Shown: in pieces, positions 47,061 to 59,700 of the stretch | Numbering within the stretch: position 1 is the stretch's first letter | Layout of the letters: every line of letters starts with the position of its first letter | Assembly (NCBI RefSeq): GCF_021155765.1 | Contig: NC_060106.1 | Coordinates: 8,625,501-8,689,500, forward strand | Direction: 5' to 3' | Length of the DNA: 64,000 bases | Source: Diprion similis | Taxonomy: Eukaryota; Arthropoda; Insecta; Hymenoptera; Diprionidae | Notes under the pieces: model-generated | Seen by the model: the letters and a program-made list of their open reading frames with translations, nothing else | What the model was told of the DNA's origin: nothing | The model's database searches: none | Translations under genes and position numbers: made by a program

Positions 47061-49743
47061 CCAAAATCAAAGCCAGGCGTAGCAGTGCGGGAGGGGGGGT
47101 AGCATCTGTTTACAAGATTGGCACCGCTTAGTCAGAATTCGACTTCGAACCGCGTCGGATGTCAAAATTCGCTTTGCACTTAGTATTTACTTTCGAGACG
47201 GTCGCTAATCGAACATAATAGCAAAGTTGTTGTGCTTGGTGGAAAACTGTTTATAAAGTGCTTAGTTTATAGAGTGAGAGACAATTGAGTTTCGAATTTT
47301 GGTACAGAATTCGATTTTCTAAAATGTTCGTCAAAGTCGGATACTGTGTGAATCTCGTTAACCGCTTTCTCGCCAATATACGCCAAAACGAAGAATGGGC
47401 GATTCAGTGCGCGATTCAATGCTCGCCTGTGTGAATACGCCTAAGCAACACAAGCACAGGCACTTTCACATGTTTGCAAAACGCGAAAACAGATTCAAGA
47501 AACAGTATAGAATAGAAACATGCTTCCGGATGCATTAGCGTCCGACAAAGCTGCAGCCATCTACGGATATACTCGATTCAATGTAATGTGGAGGGCAAGA
47601 AGCCTCCCATGATATAACGTTTGCTCCATAAGTGTATTCTCTCATAATTTATCACCACCGGTACATAAATGCGACTCGGTTTCTCGACTTTGGTCCACAC
47701 GTGCGTACGTTTTTATTCTTCTTGCTCACCACAGTGAAAAGCTTGTATCAATTCAGTGAAGTGAATGTGGTGATGATGCATCGTTGGCGAATTCGATGGG
47801 ATTTAGTGGAACGAGAGGAAGCATGAATCAACGGCTAGAGGTGAGTGTATACAATGTGTATTCATGTATTTTATTGCGTACTTCCATTATTATATTAATA
47901 ATCAGATTATACAGTCGTATTCTAAACGTTAGTTTTGATGGATAGAGAAAGAGAAAAAAATGGTGAAAAAAAAAAAAGTTGCACCTCTACAAAAAGGTAA
48001 CGCTACGATTAATAGGTAATTAATAGATATGCTATAAGTAAGAATGTACAAAATAGTACCTACGCATTTAACTATATGCAAACGCGTCTCAAAATAAGTC
48101 CTACCTTACCGTAGCATTTCTTTCGTAAAGAATTATAGTTCAATTTTTTTATTCAAAAATGTTTAATCTTCGCGTTACAATTATGGTCGCCGAGTTCACA
48201 CTCAGTCGCATTATGTGTCTCAGGGATGAACGGTGTTCAGTATCCACAATGGTTTCCTACATCCGTAATGGACTTCGGCATGAACGCGATATAAGACTGG
48301 TCACACTCCAAAGTCTTTGCCCGCAAGCATGCGTTTGAATATCGCTTCGATGTGTGATCAGGCTCATGGATGATTAGGTCAATATTTACTACAGTTTTGG
48401 CACTTACTTGGATATATAAGATTTTCGATTGCACTATAAGTCGGTATGTAACTCTATACCTACGTAACGCGTTATCATCGGCGATAAGCCCTTGATTGGA
48501 CCGCTGCAGATCAAAACACCGACGAGGGTAGCCCCCCAGGCACCAATCATTTTTCGCAATTAAAAAGTGAATTTTGTAGTTCCGGAAAATGATTTTCTTT
48601 CACTGTAATATTCGTATTTCAATGCAAGGTAATTATCTCGCAAGTGATAGAAATCAAAAGGTAAAAAAAAAATAAGAAAAATGAAAGTGGATTAATGCTA
48701 CATTTTTCAAAAGTTGAGAAACGGTAACTTCGCATTTGTTCGGGAATTTCAAATTTGTCCGGGGTTTCGTTTTCATTCGTTCAATGTTCTGCGTTTGACA
48801 AAAGGGTAAACGACTATTTTCATGTTCTGCTTCATTCTGATGCTTTGACAGACCACTTTCACCGGGAAAGCGGTGCAAAACTGCGTGGGCAGCATGGCAA
48901 GGAACTATTGATTCAGAGTCGGTTGATAAAATATGCGTATGTCTTGATTGTCGATCCGGTTACTGTAGTTGCGATTCAAGTTCTGTTGCATTGTATAGAA
49001 AATTAAACAGCAGGACTGACGGAATACCTGATGGATATGAAACGATAGTACAATTAACTTAGAAGTATGAAACTTAACTGAATAGCTTAACGATATAGTG
49101 AACTAAACTTAATCATATGGATGACGATGGATATGGTGTGGTTTTGCCGCCCTCCACGAGCGTGTGAATAATTGTGCTGCGCTTATGACGATAATGCTAA
49201 TTTTCGTTTCTTGTATTCTGTTTTTATATATATAGTACATTTGAGAAAATGGGGTTTTCCGATCTGGTCGAACACTAGATGTATGTCACAGGCAACTAGG
49301 ATTAGACTAAACGAGCGTTGGAATGGCTGGTTACAGGGATAAATCTAGCGGGAATTTTGTGCTCTTATTTCGATTGAAAGGATAATGAAGTTTACTGGAT
49401 CGATAAAAGCAAATCTGTCGGACAGCGCGATCGAACACTTGAACAACAGTTTTGAGTATATGTAATATATATCATACAACATGTATATACTAATGAATAT
49501 AATACGGCAAAATTCCATGTCAACTTTGATTGTTTCGTAAATTTTCAAATAACCGTTAACATAAAGCTTGTATTGATGAAAAACAAAAGTATTTACATAA
49601 TTTTTACTCAAACGCCATTCCAATTTCATACGACAAGAAAGTTATAAAACATTCCTCACCCGTTGTTGCAAGTATATAGTATCAAAACAAAAACAAAAGG
49701 GAGAAGAAACTAGTTCCTCGGCTATAAAACCTGGCCGGCGTCT
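47061..49743. other. Intergenic region between the OR array and the storkhead gene
   Basis: No gene is firmly supported. 47100-47846 is somewhat GC-richer and ends in a good donor after a short ATG frame (ATGAATCAACGGCTAGAG then GTGAGTGT at 47841), so it could hold the promoter and first exon of a plus-strand transcript, but no matching downstream exon was found. The 3' untranslated region of the minus-strand storkhead gene should occupy the part next to 49744. Confidence 0.4.
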
Positions 49744-52700
49744 TTACACTAAACCAAAATCCGTGTGAATCGGTAGATCGCAGTTGTTTGGCTTCTCCGC
49801 AGCCGCCATGTTCACCTCGACCAAGGTGTCGACGCTGTTGATTGAGCAACCCTTGAGAATTTTCTGGGCAGCTAAACTGGTGAACTGTACCTGCAGGTCG
49901 CTCAAGCTCGGATACGGATAAAGGTCACCGCGACTTGGTGATTTCTTTAAATTGGGTTCAGAACCTTGTGGTACGCGCTGTTTGGAAGACTCCAAATTTT
50001 CGATGTAAACGTTGTTGAACGAACCGCCGAAGCCGTCGAAGGACTTTGTGGGTGACGGAGGGTTCGAGGCCAAGTTGCTCTTGGAGCCTGGTCGCAGTAA
50101 ATTTCTGTAGCTGAGTGCGTCCTTCGACAGAGAGAGACTCAATTTCCTAGAGTTGTTCATCGCGTCGTTCGTGTTCTTAGAAGTCGGTATTGTGGAGGGC
50201 GGGTTTTCGTTTGGGTGAACCAGTGAGATTTTTTCAATATGAGATGAACCGTCGATTAAATGAGCCTGGCTGTTGTTAAGATGATTCGTTAGTTTCAGTT
50301 TGTTTGGTGGATCCTCATCGACTTTCGGCTTGTTTTCCTTGTCGGATTCAGACACTAACCTGACCTCCTTACCGCCATAAAGGGAGGTTGGTCTCTCCAG
50401 TTTGACCGGCTTGAACTGCAAGTCCTCGGCGATCTTGGTTTTGTATAACTTTTCCTCTCCCATTTTCACGATTGTCGGCTTGTAGAACTTCTCGCCAACC
50501 ATTTCCTTCTCCTGCTTATCCTTCGCTGAGGTTGACTCTTTGCCAGCGTTACTCTTTTTCAGTCCGTTCTCAAAAGTGATGACCGACCTCATTGGCGAGT
50601 TGTTTTGATGCACGTAAATCTTGGTGCCTGGTGCCCCAGATATCGTTGTCGTCGTAGTAGCATTCGAAGCCAACGTGACGCTGCTCTGGACCCGTTCCTG
50701 GGGTGGACTTGTTGGACTCAGATTTGTCGATACCTGAAGTGTAATCGAATTCTGCGCCTCTTGCAACGGTGTGAGAGCTCCCTGCTGAATGATCTTGAGA
50801 GGTGACGACTTTGCCGGGAGTGTCGAACTCTTCATTGGCGAAGATGAAAGCTTACCGCTTGATGTTGACTTTCCACTAGAGTGCGTCGAGTGACTCGACG
50901 AAGTCTTTTGGAGCACCTGAAACCATCACGCATGGCATGATCAATCGCTGAACGTGCAATCATCGCATCAACGTATGTCCTCGTCAGAGATTGCGCGTAT
51001 TCCTTACCTTATGCTGTGGAGAACTATTTAACGACTTCGTGCCACTTCCAGTTGAGTCGTGGCTGGGTCGTCGGGAGCTGTGACGAGTGCTCGATCTACC
51101 AAGAGTACCAGTTTTCCCAGGGCTTCCATTTGAGGCTCTGACTGAACCGGAACTTCCGCCACTTCTGCTTGGCGATGAGTTCGCCGAATGTTTTCCCGTC
51201 TGCGTTTGGCCTCGGTTCTGGTAAATGTCCTGCGCCCCACTCGGTGGTAGGACCGACGCTCTCGACGTGCATCGACTCAGGCTGGAACACTTCGATCTTG
51301 GCAAAGTCGAACAAGGTGATCGATGACGCCTCGAACTTCTGGGTGTCGAGTTTGCGAGCAGGCTGGACGAGTCACCGCTAGCTTGGCGCCGATGGCGCCT
51401 TGGAAGCGTCGCTGATCTGGCAGAGCTGGAGTCATCCCAGACTTGAAAACTGGCCTGAGACTGGTCCAAACCTTCCAGCATCTGTGAATACAAATTAAAT
51501 CTTTGCGTAAGGAAACAATACCGTATAAATCCACGACCAGTTAACTGCCCTGGATCTGATATTTACCGAAGGACTAGCTGCCCTAGTTTGGGTAGCGACG
51601 CTGTGCAGATGAACAACACGAGGGTTAAACCACTCCGTCGGTGGATACTGGGCACTGAAGGTTCCCATAAGCGGACTGCCCTTCCTGCGTGAGCTGCGTC
51701 GAAAGAGTCTCGACAGTAGTCCAATTTTCTCTGAAAATATGTTTGAGAAGCCTTAAAAAGAGAGCGGATCGTGTAGGAAAGTTAAGCGCGAAGGATACTG
51801 GGAAGGGTTTGCTATCAGCTAAGGTGACTAGAAGCTCCGCGTCCAACCAAGGTGTCGTAGAGGTTCAAAGATAACTATAAACAGGGCAACCTAATATAGA
51901 AAACTGCAAAGCCAGTTTGAAAAAAAAAAAAATTCCACAACCTCCACGATCTCACTACATCGTATACGTTCAAAAATTCCAGAGTTTCACCCCCCGTCAC
52001 CAGATCAAACCCTTCCCGATGGGACTCACTCGTAGGACTGTGAGGGGTGCTGTCTGTACTGGCATATTCAGCACTCGAGGAGGTGTCGCTTCTGTCTGGT
52101 CTTCGCGGCAAGGATCGAGAACTGCCACTCCTGTGAAGGCGTCTGGCGGACCCCCAGAGACGCAGAGAATGCCTTCGCTCCAAGCGTCCAGGAACAGATC
52201 GACATCTGGCGAAGAGGACCTTGTCGTTAGGATTTCCTGAAAAAAAGAAGAGGTGTCAAGATCACTCGACACTACGGACACCGAATTTTTGATTCACGCA
52301 TTCGGAGTGCAGCTATAAGAGGCTACGTTTTCACGTTAGTAAGTACCAATGCATTATCTGTAAATACCAATGCATTGACATGTATTTCAAAGTTAATTTA
52401 CGCAAGCTTAAGTGAGTCTACGTAACTGCTTGACTTCGTGCAAATTTTCACCAAGTGTACACTTGGCTTCCATTATGATTAATACGTGAATAGTTATTCG
52501 GGAAGGTGGGTATCATCCGCGGATATCAGCCTCTGGTAACTAACGGTAGAAGATGTCGTGACCAATAGCTAATGTATATCGTTGTGCTAAACGCTTTCCA
52601 AGCACATACTGGCATCAAAGACTCGGGCTCAGGTATCGAGCGAGACACACGTGAGATCAAGAGAGCACGAAGCAATTGTGTCAGCGAACATGAGCTCGGC

Positions 52701-55472
52701 ACTGCCGAGACAAACGTAGAAGCGGGAAAATCATGGAAATCTAAGGCCTTCCGTACGGAGTGTCGTGATGTCTAACCTCGCTTTGTTCAATTTGCCGCCT
52801 CTTAGTCAGTTCCGGCTTGTACCTACCACTACTAAATTCGTTGCAACCAAGGCACGACCCAGACGTCACGTTGTTTCTTTGTAGGAACAAAAACCATGGT
52901 GAACGTAACGAAGTTTAATTTTTGTGATTTAGGAATCATACAAGCAATGCAGTGTAAATACGGAATTGACATCATGCTGTGATAAAATTATATTTAAAAA
53001 ACGGGACACAGATCTTAAACAAACGGTGCTGGTTTTTTTTTTTTCAATTAAGCGCACGCTCTTGTTAGCTGGAATCGAGCAAGTCACGGAGGACAGTTTT
53101 AGTTAATGCTTTTCTACTTTTTTTCATACGATTACATCAAAATTTACGACACTGGTTATGTTGCCAAAATGTTGCGACTAGGGCAATCATCCTTGAACTT
53201 CTGAGCTTTGTGAAAACAAAATTTATTAAAATTATTATTTCGTCGACAGACTGTATATTTTGATGACGTACTTGATAAGATATTTCGATAAAGTTTGAGA
53301 TTTCGTTAATATTTTCCTCGCCAGAACAATATTCTAACTACACTGCGAAGCTGCTATACGTGGTATGCGTTCCGATTCCATCGAGTTTGAAAAGTTTCTC
53401 CAAAATTGTTGATCCGTTTTTACTCCGTACGAATTGATCGCGATTCTACTTTGCCTTTCAACTAAAGCAGCCGGTTCATAGTATACAATAACGCAAACGG
53501 GATCGTTCTGGTTTGTAAAAAACAGCAACAATTCGAAGAACTAATCTATGAATCTCCTGTAACTCCCAGTTTGAGCCGAGGAGAAAAAAACAACTTCTCA
53601 TCATAATGGACAAATCTCGTCATTGTACATTGCTATTAAAAGCACGACCAATTCAGACCTTGACTGGACGGAGGTATAATCTCAGTCTTTTGCTTGTGTG
53701 GCAACAACCGCGTATTACGAACAAGTTCCACGCTCTGTGTACGTGCCCGTGAACAAGCGTATGTCCTATCCTATCCTATCCATGCATAAGAAGCTGTCCG
53801 CATTGCGGGACGAAGATAGGCGTTCGAACCGTGTGGCGCTACGGGCGTTTTCTCGAGTAAAGTGGATACTGTAGAATATGCATGAGTGCATAAGCCGGGG
53901 CAAGGTTTCAGCGTTACTTGGGTAAGAGATTTTTCGTCGTCCACAAATTGGTTATTTTCGCTTTCTTGTGTTTAATGTGTATTACAACGCCCAGAAGAGA
54001 GTAAATACAACAATAAATGGGAATGGAAATAAGAATCCGATTGGTGAAGGTACGCTAACAGGGAGTCGTCATGGACGTGCATACTCGTGGGAAAATACAA
54101 ATATGGTTTTATTGTTTAAGATACATTTCAAATTTAGAAACAATTTGTTCTATTTGTTTCTACCAAGCTGGATTTTCATTTCCTTGAAATCACAGGTAGA
54201 ATGCAACGGTTTTTAGCCAACTTATAACCGCCTACGTAACCCGGATGCCACTACAAGTGCTGACTAACATTTCTACGTACTTGGAGTAAAGTTATTCTGT
54301 GTTATTTCTGAAAAATTATCGCGACAACATTGCGGCTCTGCAATTTTAGGCGCAGCATTGCAAGGTTCAAATACTTGCCAAAAACACCACGTTATATTCC
54401 TTCGTGTCCGGGTATAGATATAAACTGTCTAAGGCCGTAATATCTTGTTTGTTCGGCTGATTGTGGCCAAACAACTGACTGCAGTCCCATTCGCAGGATA
54501 TTTCGCAATTTTGCCGCATTTATCTTCTACCGTACGTGTCTTTTGTGCCCGACCATTTATAACGATTTTCGTATATTGACCTTACCGTACAGAACCTTCA
54601 TATCATCGTCAGATCCTTGAACAACGGTCATTTCCTATGTGGCTATTGAATGATAAGTAATGCCGGGTTTGCAAATTCTCCTCACCGGCCGTGAGGAATT
54701 TTTCTTTTTAAAGAAGTAACGACATGCCGTTTCATATGGCAAGTAAAAATGCCACGAACCGGTTATGCCGTTTAAAATAGCCAATGTTTCAGCGCTTTGC
54801 CACAACGGAAGCCTGACTTGGGTTACATGTACCATGATCAACTAGCATTGTATTGTAGTAGAAATTCTCATTCATTTGTGTGGAACGAAAATTCGACAAC
54901 AATCAGACTAAAGTAGGTAGATGTATATTTATACATTTATATAGCTTTATAACTGCACGCAAAAGGAGAACCTGGCAGAAGAGGCTAAATTGCGTAATTT
55001 TAGAAAGTCCGCATACCTCCACAGATTACGTCTGCCAAATTCGTCTGCACGGCCTGGTGGGTGACGTCACCGTCTCTCAAGGTCAGCATCTCGCCGTGAA
55101 CCAGCGCCATAGCTTCGTCGTTGCTCATTAGCATCCCGCCTTGTCCTCTGGAACCGTGAACTTCCCTGGAGTTCCTTCTGGAACTCCCGGAGTCCCGCCT
55201 GAGCCGCCTGGTCTCGGGGGTGACGACAAAGTAGCCCTGAGAAGTGTGATAGATTTTCCTCTCCTGCATCAGCTTGGCCAGCGCGTCGTAGACGAGATCG
55301 CGTCCTGGCCGCTGCATCGCCGGGAACGCGTTTCTTAGGGCTGCCCTAAGGGTGTCCAGGGTAGCCGCCTGCCGCTGGGACGTCAGCTCGAGGATAGCCC
55401 AGCAGAGGGCTTCGGGAAGGGGCGTGAATTGGCCCTGCGACACGGGCGCGACTAGGCAGTCCTCGATATCAC
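49744..55472 (-). CDS. ko: Storkhead-box (STOX/knockout) protein, last five coding exons; 5' end missing
   Basis: Minus-strand exons in transcript order: 55472-55017, 52236-51991, 51730-51567, 51481-51008, 50916-49744 (stop TAA). All are flanked by AG/GT and the phases join (first exon enters with two nt of a split codon). About 837 codons are covered. The first exon holds the storkhead winged-helix domain at about 55440-55200 (QFTPLPEALCWAILELTS, RDLVYDALAKLMQERKIYHT, SQGYFVVTPETRR), the family signature. Later exons are Ser/Arg/Lys-rich and low complexity, except for GLLSRLFRRSSRRKGSP followed by PPTEWFNPRVVHLHSVATQT in the third exon and a C-terminal SLSDLQVQFTSLAAQKILKG then INSVDTLVEV block. 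Storkhead proteins are DNA-binding, transcription-linked factors; in Drosophila the family member is knockout. The exon(s) encoding the N-terminus must lie beyond 64000 or were not recognisable. It is unrelated to and divergent from the OR array. Confidence 0.9.
52237..55016 (-). other. Intron of the storkhead gene
   Basis: A 2.8-kb intron between the winged-helix exon and the next exon, with donor GTATGC and acceptor TTTCAG on the minus strand. Holds a short CCTAT repeat near 53766-53781. No other exon or gene seen inside. Confidence 0.6.
53766..53781. repeat. Short (CCTAT)n tandem repeat
   Basis: Three consecutive CCTAT units in CCTATCCTATCCTATCC, within the storkhead intron. A minor microsatellite. 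Confidence 0.6.
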
Positions 55473-56745
55473 CTGGAACAAAAGGTGAGAAGAACGTTTC
55501 ATTATTAATGCGGAACCTGGGGTTGAGATTTTTCCTCCGTCGGTTTCCACGGCACGTTTCACCGGTCTGCAGAAACTTGGCCTCATCCCTTCTGGAGCAC
55601 GTTCCAGGGCTCCCGGGTTTCCCTGCCAACTCCTGATGACATTACAGAGCCGCACGAGGAGAGTCCGCAGACTCAGCTAGGAAGTCTGAACACGTTCGAA
55701 ACTCCGAGCGAATCAATACGAAGCGGAAACTCTGCGGTGTGCAGGATGTACGAAACACGATGTAGGTATTCAGCCAACAAAGCTGTATCGGCTGCGGGTC
55801 GAATTCTGAATGTTTCTGATCAATGAAAAACAAGTTTGCTCCGGAAATCAGCTGGATAATTAGTTCAGTTGTCTTCCGACGTCTGTACTTTATACCCTTC
55901 GAGCCACTGCATACTGACTGATGCGTAGGTATATAGTTACTGGATTATTAATGGCTCGCACACAATGAGACACTTGCGTTTTGGCATTGACATTTGTTTT
56001 TCTCATGTCTCTTAGGATTATGTTGTATACATGTTGCATACGCATGTCAGATACGTAGGAGAGCAGAAGCTCGACTCTCGGTCTGACAAACCGCGCTGCA
56101 ACAAGACGGTGTGTGGCTGGATATAAGCCGGGCAGCGAAATCGTTAGATAAAACAAGACTACAAGCGCGCAATTACCGGGCCACAAGAGTTCCTACCAGG
56201 GCTCGCCTTCTTCCTAGCTCCTTAACATACGTGGTGAGTTGAAACGCAGCTTCTGGGAACACCGCGTTGCAGCATGGACTTGTGCCTGCAGTCGACAGGC
56301 GCCAGTAGAACGCGGCTGTTGCAGCGTATGCGCGCTACGGGGACGTCTTAATTAATTATTACAGATCACGATTTATGGTGTGCGAATTGTTTCTGGGGTA
56401 TAAGCCTGCCTGCGCATGCCACCGTTACGTTTTATACTTTCTAAGGACGCGACGTGCTAACAAGATCTCTGGGAACTTGTTACACCGCGTTGGCAACTCT
56501 GCTGAGCCTCGGCAATATCGCGAACCCATTAGATCTGACAAATGGTGCACCGCCGCAAGTGCAATAATTGGTTAGCTCCTGTCGTCGCGTCGCATGGCGA
56601 GGCGGCCATTTGCATTCCCGAAAGAACTCGAGCCCTCCGAATACCAGCGTGACTGTCAGCTCAGCAAATGTTCGCCGCGTGCCGGAAAACGCTCGAGTGA
56701 CAGTCAGCAAGAATTTGCTACGTGCTAACGTTGAGATTATGCACA

Positions 56746-56785
56746 TGGTGAGAGAGAGAGAGAGGAGAGAAGAGAAGAGAAGGAC
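56746..56785. repeat. (GA)n-rich microsatellite
   Basis: A purine run made of GAGAGAGAGAGAG followed by GGAGAGAAGAGAAGAGAAGG. In insects such runs are GAGA-factor-type sites; here only the sequence is seen. Confidence 0.6.
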
Positions 56786-59700
56786 ACCACGATCGTAGTT
56801 TTAAATTGTCCGCGAGAGTTCGTTCAAAGACCGATCGTTCCTATTGGCGAACATCAACTGCAGTGAAATTTTTCTCCGCGAACGAGGTTTCCGCGGTTCG
56901 TTCATTTCACCAACCGCCGCCCGACTCGCCTTCGGAATCGATAGTCGCTCTTTGGACGCATATCAAACGGTGAATTGGGGTGCGACTCACATCATGGCAA
57001 CTGCGTGGCGCGTCACCACCACGAAAAATACGTCCTCCTAACGGAGACCATCAACCCCCCAAAGCTGAAATTGTTAAAATTCAGAACGTCGGCCACCCTT
57101 CGCAGTCTCGCCCTCAACTACGAACAGGTTTTAACTCCGATAATCCTGCGACCGTAGAATTTCCAAAGCTTTAGGCTTAAACGTGCCTCTCATTAATAGG
57201 TGCACTTAAGTCACGTCAGGATCACTTTATTCCGCGGAGAACACGAGCCACGAAATATTGATTTCGTCATCCATCACCACAAAATTTTTAAAAGTGCAAT
57301 ATATTTGATGAGATTTTTTTTGGGGGAGGGGGATGTTCGTGAGTTTCACCCTCTCGATCGAACTCTTCGCGTTCATTGTGTTCGCTGTGCTATAAAGGAC
57401 CTGCTACATAGTGCATATATCAGTCTGATCCACCCTTTAATTCTGTTCCTTTCACCCCTCGGGGCCGGTCGCGTTAACAAAGCCCGTCCAACAATCAGGT
57501 GGTCGATTCGTGTCCAGGAACGAAGCGCAGGGATCGACCCCTGGTATTTGCTCGGCAGTATTACGACTAGACAAGTAATAAGTTCAGGGTGGAATCCAGA
57601 AATTGGATTCACTTGGGAGTATTTTTTATACCTATCGCATATCGTACAGCCAAGGGTCCTTGCACCCTTGCAACAAGAAAATTAATGCAAAAAATCTCAT
57701 ATCGGTGGAACATAAATATACCCTGTGCCCGCAAAATAGAAGGAATTGCGATTATAATAAAGCGGTGTGGCGTGTCCCTCTGCACGCATCGCTCGCTGAC
57801 GTGTCTTGAATTCTTATGCACTTTGCTCCGAGTTAACTAGACGCTGGGAACTGTGGAGACTGGATCTTTCCAAGCACCAATATTGAAGAGAAGAAATTAT
57901 GAAATAAAACAAATTATAATACGTCTATATAAATTCTTTGCTGGTACTCGAATTGCAATTAGTTTCTTCAAAGGTTTCGAACTCAGGATGGATGATGGGC
58001 AGGATGACGTCCGCAAAGTCGAGCCTTGTTGAGCCGGGATTTCGTAAGATTGGATATGGAATGTATGTAATTGATTTCCGACCTACTCCTGCTCAGGCAT
58101 CCGAAGAGAAATATTGGAACGATATCCAAATTGACCCTGTCGAGACCCTCGGCTTTGTCATTTCTTCTCAGTAAATGGTATTCGGCAGCGACACCTTGCC
58201 GCCGTTCAAGGTCGTCGGAATAATCGTGGCGCCAGCGGTGAAAGAGGCGGATCAGTGGCGGTTAACCAGAGAAACGAATGGAAGGAAATACTGCAGGGAA
58301 GCGAACGAGCTAACGAACGAACAAACATAGGGAGAGACGGACGCAGTTCTTTCCCACGAGAATCGGTACGGTGCACGGTATGCATGCATGCATATACGTG
58401 CAGGCACAGGTAGGCATCGTGGCACCAAGGGAGTGGCTCGCCCACGCAGGCCGTTAGACAGCGTAAAAATAAGGAAAGTAAAACAGGTGCCTTGTGCCTT
58501 CGCCTCCGAGTGTATCGCGCATGTATAACTCCTCGAGAGATTTTCTCAACCGAACAAACAAATCGAACCGAACCACGCGTGGTATCGCTTGTCGGGTCGT
58601 AGAGCCTGGCGATATATTCGTGGTAAGTTATGACGTCAAAGGAGTGATAAGCCTGCCGAATAAAATCGACGAAGTAGTAAAGACGGGCGAAGAGGTGTGG
58701 ACCGAGGGCATGAATTGCGGAAAAAATGGAGCGCAGGTTGGGCACATTTTCATGGCTAGAACGTTGCTCGAGTTGGTATGAATTACGACTTCCAGTGGTG
58801 CAACTCTCTTCGATTATACCCTCAACCACGTTATACATTGCTAGATCACGTCGGCCGTTCTTTTGTTCATCCCCATGTGCAGCTGTTTACCGTCTGAACT
58901 AACTTGATTTATCACCCTCAAGTTCAACCTTTGGGTGCCAGGCTCTTGGGATCATTTCGTAACCATCTCGCCGTCCATTCGTTGGTTGGTCAAATCAATT
59001 GTTACGCGTTGGCGTAATTGCTACCACGCTCTTACACTTCTATCCGTCCACCTCGTGTCTTGGTAAATTATCCTTGACACGGTGTCACAGATTTATTACA
59101 TACAATATTTACTCAATTTTTGCGTGTACTAATCATCCCACGTATTACCTCTTCATCGTTTGCTTCTGTGTCCCCGGACATTCGTAAATTCATCATTTCC
59201 GGGTGCTAATCTAAATTAAGAATGGTAAAGACTCAGATTAACAATGTGCAGTGTTTCGAGTATTATTGATTTGGAGAATCAAAACTACAAATGCCCGACA
59301 TTCGAAATGGTCCTTATTCACGTAAAAGTGATTCGAAACAATGGTTGACTTGAATTTAATGTATTAGGAAATTGCAGCATCTCGTGGTACTTGACCAGAC
59401 ATACAAAAAAACTACGGCAAAAGCTATAATAGACCCAATGGAATTTCGCTCGAAAGCCTTCCCACCATCAGAAATTGACTCGGTACCTATATAGTTACAG
59501 ATGAGAAAAATGGTGCCCGGCTAATGCAGGAGTACGTCTGCAGGTCCGCTGCGGACGGCTCCAGACTCAGTCGTGACTGTAAATCACTTTTCCTTTCGTA
59601 GTTCCGACGCCGTATAACTGACAACAACCGGCCTTCGACATAGTTTTATGGATGCCACAACAGTACCGACCCACCTAATAGTACGTAATGCGGTGCCCGT

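Noticed and set aside
57525-57545. tRNA-like B-box word (GGGATCGACCCCTGG)
   Set aside because: No matching A-box or cloverleaf could be placed around it.
57200-57685. 161-codon plus-strand frame
   Set aside because: No recognisable domain, and overlapping open frames exist in other phases. Probably chance in a GC-richer intron region.
58206-58838. 210-codon minus-strand frame as the missing N-terminal storkhead exon
   Set aside because: It lacks any resemblance to the family N-terminus and shows no donor that would join in phase to 55472.
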